From Planctomycetales bacterium ZRK34 (GTDB lineage: Bacteria > Planctomycetota > Phycisphaerae > Phycisphaerales > Zrk34), in assembly GCA_014873095.1 (NCBI GenBank), contig CP050848.1, positions 2,725,850-2,789,849 of the forward strand: a stretch of DNA of 64,000 bases, in the 5' to 3' direction. How positions within the stretch are numbered: the stretch's first letter is position 1; every line of letters starts with the position of its first letter. Position numbers and translations under genes: made by a program. Positions 60,367-64,000 of this stretch are shown here, in pieces. The notes under the pieces are model-generated. The model saw only the letters and a program-made list of their open reading frames with translations, was not told where the DNA came from and made no database searches.

Positions 60367-60913
60367 TTCTTGTCTCCCGTGTCGGATGAATGAGAAAACG
60401 TTCTTTCGCCTTAACCCACACTGTGTGGGCCTTAACCCACACGTTGTGGGTCACACGGGAATCGGACATTGCGAAGGACGTGCCAAAACGAGCACAGGCC
60501 GATAATGTTTTTTGTTAGTAATGTAATGGCAAAGAGATATGGCGCGGCATAAAAACTGCCGTGTAAAATAATGTCACAACGTGTACCAGTGCCGTCTCAG
60601 TACAGTCCGTACTGCAATGGTACAACCACCACGACGTTTTCATTCGTTGTGTTAAGATAAGCAAGCTGCGTGCCGTTTTGGGAAATAATGATACACGATA
60701 GCGCAAGATGCTTGTCTAAAAGTAAATATAAAATGTAACAAAGTTCTCGCCACGTTGTGCCAACTTGGCGAGGGATACTGCAACGGTACTACTCGTGTGC
60801 AGAATGTTCACGAATGGCACAAAAGATTTGCGGCATAACGAACCAGACGCTTCATCCTCGCCCTGGAGGGCTTGGATTCAGCGTCGGCGTGGAGGGGAAA
60901 AGATTGTCTTTTG
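60367..60913. promoter_or_regulatory. Structured control region upstream of the second PEP-CTERM gene
   Basis: Two 14-base direct repeats (GCCTTAACCCACAC) at 60408-60421 and 60429-60442, spaced 21 bases, each forming a palindrome (CCCACAC-TGTGTGGG at 60415-60429 and CCCACA-CGT-TGTGGG at 60436-60450). Farther on, 60583-60623 forms nested stems (GTACCA/TGGTAC and CAGTAC/GTACTG). The remainder is AT-rich. A regulator bound on one face of the helix would fit the 21-base period. Confidence 0.5.
60842..60892. repeat. Dispersed hairpin repeat, GACGC/GCGTC family (copy 3)
   Basis: ACCAGACGCTTC, a CCTCGCCCTGGAGGGC centre, then TCAGCGTCGGCGTGG. The ends match the copies at 13888-13924 and 16720-16763 while the centre differs. 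It lies just beyond the serC stop. Confidence 0.65.
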
Positions 60914-62008
60914 TCAGCCGTTGGCGACGGCGAACTGGTCCATGAAGTCGGCCAGGGCCTGGGCGCCTTCCAGCGGCATGGCGTTGTAGATCGATGCGCG
61001 GCAGCCGCCGACGCTGCGGTGGCCTTTGAGGCCGCTGAGACCCGCGGCATCGGCTTCCTTCACGAACTTGGCTTCGAGCTCTTCGCTGGGGCAGCGCCAC
61101 ACGATATTCATCGTCGAGCGGTAGCGCTCATCGACGGGGCAGCGATAGAACTCGCCGTGCTTGTTGATCATGTCGTAGAGGATGCCGCTGCGCTGGGCGG
61201 CCATGTCCTGGGCCCAGATCAGCCCGCCCTTGCCCTTGAGCCAGTCGAGCACGAGCTGAATCATCCAGATCTGGAAGACCGGCGGGGTATTCAGCATCGA
61301 ATTGCCGTCGACATGGTTCTGATAGTTCAGGTAGTTGGTCAGATTGCCCGGGCACTTGGCCAGCACATCATCGCGGATGATCACCAGCGCGACGCCCGCG
61401 GGGCCGATGTTCTTCTGAGCACCGGCGTAGATCAGGCCGAACTTGCTGACGTCAAACGGTCGGCTCATGATGTCGCTGGACATATCCGCGACCAGCGGCA
61501 CATCGACGGTGGGGAAGTCTTTCCACTGCACGCCGCCGATGGTTTCATTCGACGTCAGGTGCAGATACTGCGAACCTTCGGAGGTTTTGACCGAGGCGGG
61601 ATCCGGCAGCGTCATGTAGTTGCTGTCTTTTCCGTCGAAGACGAGGTTGACGTCGCCGACGAGTTTGGCGTCGGCGATGGCTTTTTTGGCCCACGCGCCG
61701 GAGTGGGTATAGTCGGCGCGCTGGCCGCCGGCCAGCAGGTTCAGCGGGATCATGGAAAACTGGAACGTGGCCCCGCCGCCGAGGAACAACACGTGATAGT
61801 TTTCCGGGAGATTCAGAATCTCTTTGACCGAAGCGATGGCCTGACAGTGAACCGCGTCGACGGTCTTGGACCGGTGCGACATTTCGATCAGGCTCATGCC
61901 GGTGTTCTGATATTCAACGAACTGATCGCGGGCCGCTTCCAGGGCCTCCAGCGGCAGCGTGCAGGGGCCGGCGGAAAAGTTGTAGATGCGATGGGTGGTG
62001 GTGCTCAT
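60914..62008 (-). CDS. serC: Phosphoserine aminotransferase
   Basis: A 364-residue PLP enzyme. RIYNFSAGPCTLPLEALEAA is the SerC start, EMSHRSK, LFLGGGATFQF and LIYAGAQKNIGPAG (with the Schiff-base Lys) follow, and the C-terminus has VGGCRASIYNAMP. It converts 3-phosphohydroxypyruvate and glutamate to phosphoserine in serine (and pyridoxine) synthesis. ATG 62008 has GGAG upstream. serA and serB are not adjacent. Transcription runs toward the second PEP-CTERM gene. Confidence 0.96.
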   Translation of the reverse strand: MSTTTHRIYNFSAGPCTLPLEALEAARDQFVEYQNTGMSLIEMSHRSKTVDAVHCQAIASVKEILNLPENYHVLFLGGGATFQFSMIPLNLLAGGQRADYTHSGAWAKKAIADAKLVGDVNLVFDGKDSNYMTLPDPASVKTSEGSQYLHLTSNETIGGVQWKDFPTVDVPLVADMSSDIMSRPFDVSKFGLIYAGAQKNIGPAGVALVIIRDDVLAKCPGNLTNYLNYQNHVDGNSMLNTPPVFQIWMIQLVLDWLKGKGGLIWAQDMAAQRSGILYDMINKHGEFYRCPVDERYRSTMNIVWRCPSEELEAKFVKEADAAGLSGLKGHRSVGGCRASIYNAMPLEGAQALADFMDQFAVANG

Positions 62009-62070
62009 GGCAGTAGTCTCCAATGAAGAGGGCCATGATAGCACGACGAGACGTAGAAGTCAGAGGGACG

Positions 62071-62140
<70 letters not shown>

Positions 62141-62143
<3 letters not shown>

Positions 62144-63142
62144 CTTCTTCTTCAGTGGTGCCAGCGAATTGATCAGGTGGTCGAGGTAGGCGGCGAGGGG
62201 GGCTTGATTCAGATCGGCGGTGGCCGCGGAGATACGACAGTCGGCCAGCGACTGGGGCAAGGCTTTGTCGGCGATCTCATCGATCAGCGCAGGCGGCAGC
62301 GGATCGCTCTGCGGCGGATCAGTGTGAATGAACACCGCCCGGGGGTCGTAGCGGTTGATCGCGCAGGCGATGATGGTGGCCAGGTCGGTGTGGTCGGCCA
62401 GATCGGGCAGGACGCCGGCCCGGCCGTGGGAGCCGGTGAACAGTTGGCCGGCGATCACGATACCCAGCGCCATCGGCTCGGTGGCATCGAGGAGAACGAA
62501 GTCGTCCAGCGGGGCGTCGTCGATAAACGCCAACCGCTGGGCCAGACACAGAGCATGGGCCTGTTTCATCACGACGGTGTGCAGCTTCAGGCGGCGTTGC
62601 AGGTCGTCAGCCAGGGGGCGGCCGTGAATCATCGGGATCGATTCGACATGCAGGGCCGTTGCGATCTGCGGATTGTGCATGGTTGGGATGCTGACGCCGA
62701 GCCCCAGCGGGCGGGCGTCGCTCTGGCACAGCAGTGCGGCTGCGTGCTCGGCGAGCAGGTCCAGCAGGTGGTCGTAGCTGTCGGGCAGGTCGAAAGATAT
62801 CTGTCGATGGTGGGAAATGCGGCAGTCGATGCCGCCGGCTGAAAGGGTGGCGCGCCGGGGCTCAATGGCCAGGCCGAGCATCTGCACGGTCTGCGCCGCC
62901 AGCGAATACAGCCGGGCGGGGCGTCCGGTTTTGTTGCCGTGGGTGTTGCGCGCTTCGACGAGCTCGGCGGCCGTCAGCGAGGCCACCGCCTTTGAGATCG
63001 TCGGGGCGCTGATGCCGGTCAGGCGGGTCAACTCGGCGCGCGACAGCGGCCCGTAATGAATCAGCATCTCCAGCACACGACGTTCGTTGATGCGGCGCAA
63101 CAACGTCGGAACTGCATGCGTTGAGCGTTGGGTATGGTTCAT
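62141..63142 (-). CDS. ROK-family transcriptional regulator (degenerate kinase domain)
   Basis: A 333-residue protein with an N-terminal winged helix (RRINERRVLEMLIHYGPLSRAELTRLTGISAPTISKAVASL) and a ROK-like C-terminal domain (about residues 85-320). The ROK zinc motif CxCGxxGC and the AGExGH signature are absent (here GSHGRAGVLPDLADH), so sugar kinase activity is unlikely, and ligand sensing may be altered. NagC/Mlc-type proteins control sugar use. A perfect AGGAGT-TC-ACTCCT palindrome stands seven bases upstream of the start codon, an auto-regulatory site by position. Confidence 0.82.
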
Positions 63143-63148
63143 CGTGTG

Positions 63149-63162
63149 AGGAGTTCACTCCT
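63149..63162. promoter_or_regulatory. Palindromic operator in front of the ROK-type gene
   Basis: AGGAGT and ACTCCT form a perfect 6-base dyad with two central bases, six bases from the start codon; outer GTGAG and CTCAC (63146-63150 and 63166-63170) extend it. TATAAT appears upstream on the minus strand near 63242. Confidence 0.5.
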
Positions 63163-63294
63163 TTACTCACATGGTTTACCCTCACACCACCGACTTACAG
63201 TATGATCGAATTCAATTAAAAATCGATATACTATAAGCGATTATACCATATGTGAGCAGGCAGTCAAAAGAATGTGCAACTGCTGGAAAAAACC

Positions 63295-64000
63295 TCAGCC
63301 GCCGGCGTGTACTGAAAAATCATCCAGGCCGACTTTCAAAGCGCCTGAAAGGCCCACCATGCCGGCGGCGCCGTAGACTTTGACGCTGAACGTCGTCGGC
63401 TCGCCGGCGGACTTGGGCATGACCACGGCGCCGATCGGATGTGGGATCACCGGATTGGCAGCACCCTGCCCGAAGCGGACAGACCATTCGCGGAACTGAG
63501 CATCCCACCGCACGCGCAGGGCCATGTTCTCCGGGGGATAGGGCAGATCAGCATCGACGGATTTAACCGTCGCCCCGTCGACCGCCATCACGCATCGCAG
63601 CACCGGCCGCTGGGACTGATCGTGCATGATCGCCAGTTTCAATCCGTCGCCGTTGGCCGCGGTGAAGCCGACGACGATCCGCCCGCGCTGGGTTTCGAAC
63701 TGATCGATCGGGTTCAAACGCAATTCGCATTCGAACCCGCCTTCCGGCAGCGGGCACCACGCGCTGTTGAATGCCCTGCTGCTGGAGCCGGCGGTGATGA
63801 TGAACTGACCTTGGCCGTTGAATTCACCGCCTTCGCTGGCCGACCAGCCGGACACCAGCTCCGGTCCGTCAAAGCCCGTGTCATGCACACCGTCGCCCAG
63901 AATCGATCCACCACTCGGCAGCAGCATCCACACCACAGCTCCCACCGCCACCGCCAGCGACACCACATTGATCGCGATCGTCTTCTTGCGGCTTCCCGCC
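63295..64000 (-). CDS. Membrane-anchored protein of unknown function (5' end outside window)
   Basis: The frame is open to the right edge of the window. The visible N-terminal part reads RKKTIAINVVSLAVAVGAVVWMLL, a basic segment followed by a membrane helix, so the remaining 200 or so residues are outside the cytoplasm. That part is beta-rich (FNGQGQFIITAGSSSRAFNSA, WDAQFREWSVRFGQG, FSVKVYGAAGMVGLSGAL), in the pattern of concanavalin/LamG-like jelly rolls found in surface proteins, sometimes with FecR-like N-termini. I cannot name a family. Confidence 0.65.
   Translation of the reverse strand, partial: AGSRKKTIAINVVSLAVAVGAVVWMLLPSGGSILGDGVHDTGFDGPELVSGWSASEGGEFNGQGQFIITAGSSSRAFNSAWCPLPEGGFECELRLNPIDQFETQRGRIVVGFTAANGDGLKLAIMHDQSQRPVLRCVMAVDGATVKSVDADLPYPPENMALRVRWDAQFREWSVRFGQGAANPVIPHPIGAVVMPKSAGEPTTFSVKVYGAAGMVGLSGALKVGLDDFSVHAGG

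Overview
The window comes from a high-GC, Gram-negative-type bacterium, most likely a planctomycete of the Phycisphaerae type. The evidence is lipid A genes with an LpxC-FabZ fusion, two PEP-CTERM surface proteins, an exported sulfatase and other exported polysaccharide enzymes, an ECF sigma operon, a large FHA coiled-coil protein, and flagellar genes (fliS, a Maf-type glycosyltransferase). The assignment rests on gene content only. No rRNA, tRNA or CRISPR array was seen. Both ends of the window cut a gene.

Layout. 1-2.8 kb: lpxC-fabZ, lpxA and convergent recO. 2.9-4.5 kb: a glycosyltransferase and a nucleotide-sugar epimerase-like protein. 4.6-12.2 kb (minus strand): a nonulosonic (sialic-type) acid and flagellin glycosylation cluster, in transcription order maf, a degenerate radical-SAM/SPASM protein, a neuA-neuB fusion, an inserted GxxExxY cassette, neuC and a SAM hydrolase. 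12.3-16.6 kb: two hypothetical envelope proteins, trmO and a PEP-CTERM protein. 16.9-19.4 kb: ECF sigma, putative anti-sigma and a duplicated coiled-coil exported protein. 19.7-21.5 kb: ilvB. 21.9-23 kb: a PilZ-J-domain protein and a small protein. 23-29.4 kb: an outer-membrane metal-type module (beta-barrel, small Cys-rich protein, TonB receptor) next to a histidine kinase/response regulator pair. 29.5-36.7 kb: sppA, the giant FHA protein, a cation/proton antiporter-like protein, a LEA14-like lipoprotein and a HAD phosphatase. 36.9-40.8 kb: purL (with PurS-like N-terminus) and purQ. 41-50.3 kb: a methyltransferase, polysaccharide-degradation genes, fliS, a LysM protein and an ArsR-type repressor. 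50.8-52.7 kb: dnaK behind a sigma-54-type promoter. 53-64 kb: a sulfatase, a PAC2 protein, gloA, two paralogous PAS-GGDEF cyclases, a thioesterase, a second PEP-CTERM protein, serC, a ROK-type regulator and a truncated membrane-anchored protein.

The window is rich in palindromic intergenic elements of several families. A GTTTAGC-headed hairpin family sits just after stop codons. CTTAAG-centred palindromes occur three times, one of them read in frame inside purL. Two 39-bp AT-rich perfect palindromes differ from each other only by paired changes. A GxxExxY gene lies between 29-bp inverted repeats, and a gene-less relative of that element lies between purL and purQ. An identical 21-bp operator-like palindrome lies in front of the ArsR gene and upstream of purL, which suggests that this repressor controls purine synthesis or a transcript starting there. 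Two exported polysaccharide genes share LacI-type operator sequences.

The strongest candidates for new biology are the degenerate radical-SAM protein in the glycosylation operon, the ArsR-purL operator pair, the covarying AT-rich palindromes, and the element insertions that changed the NeuB C-terminus and PurL.
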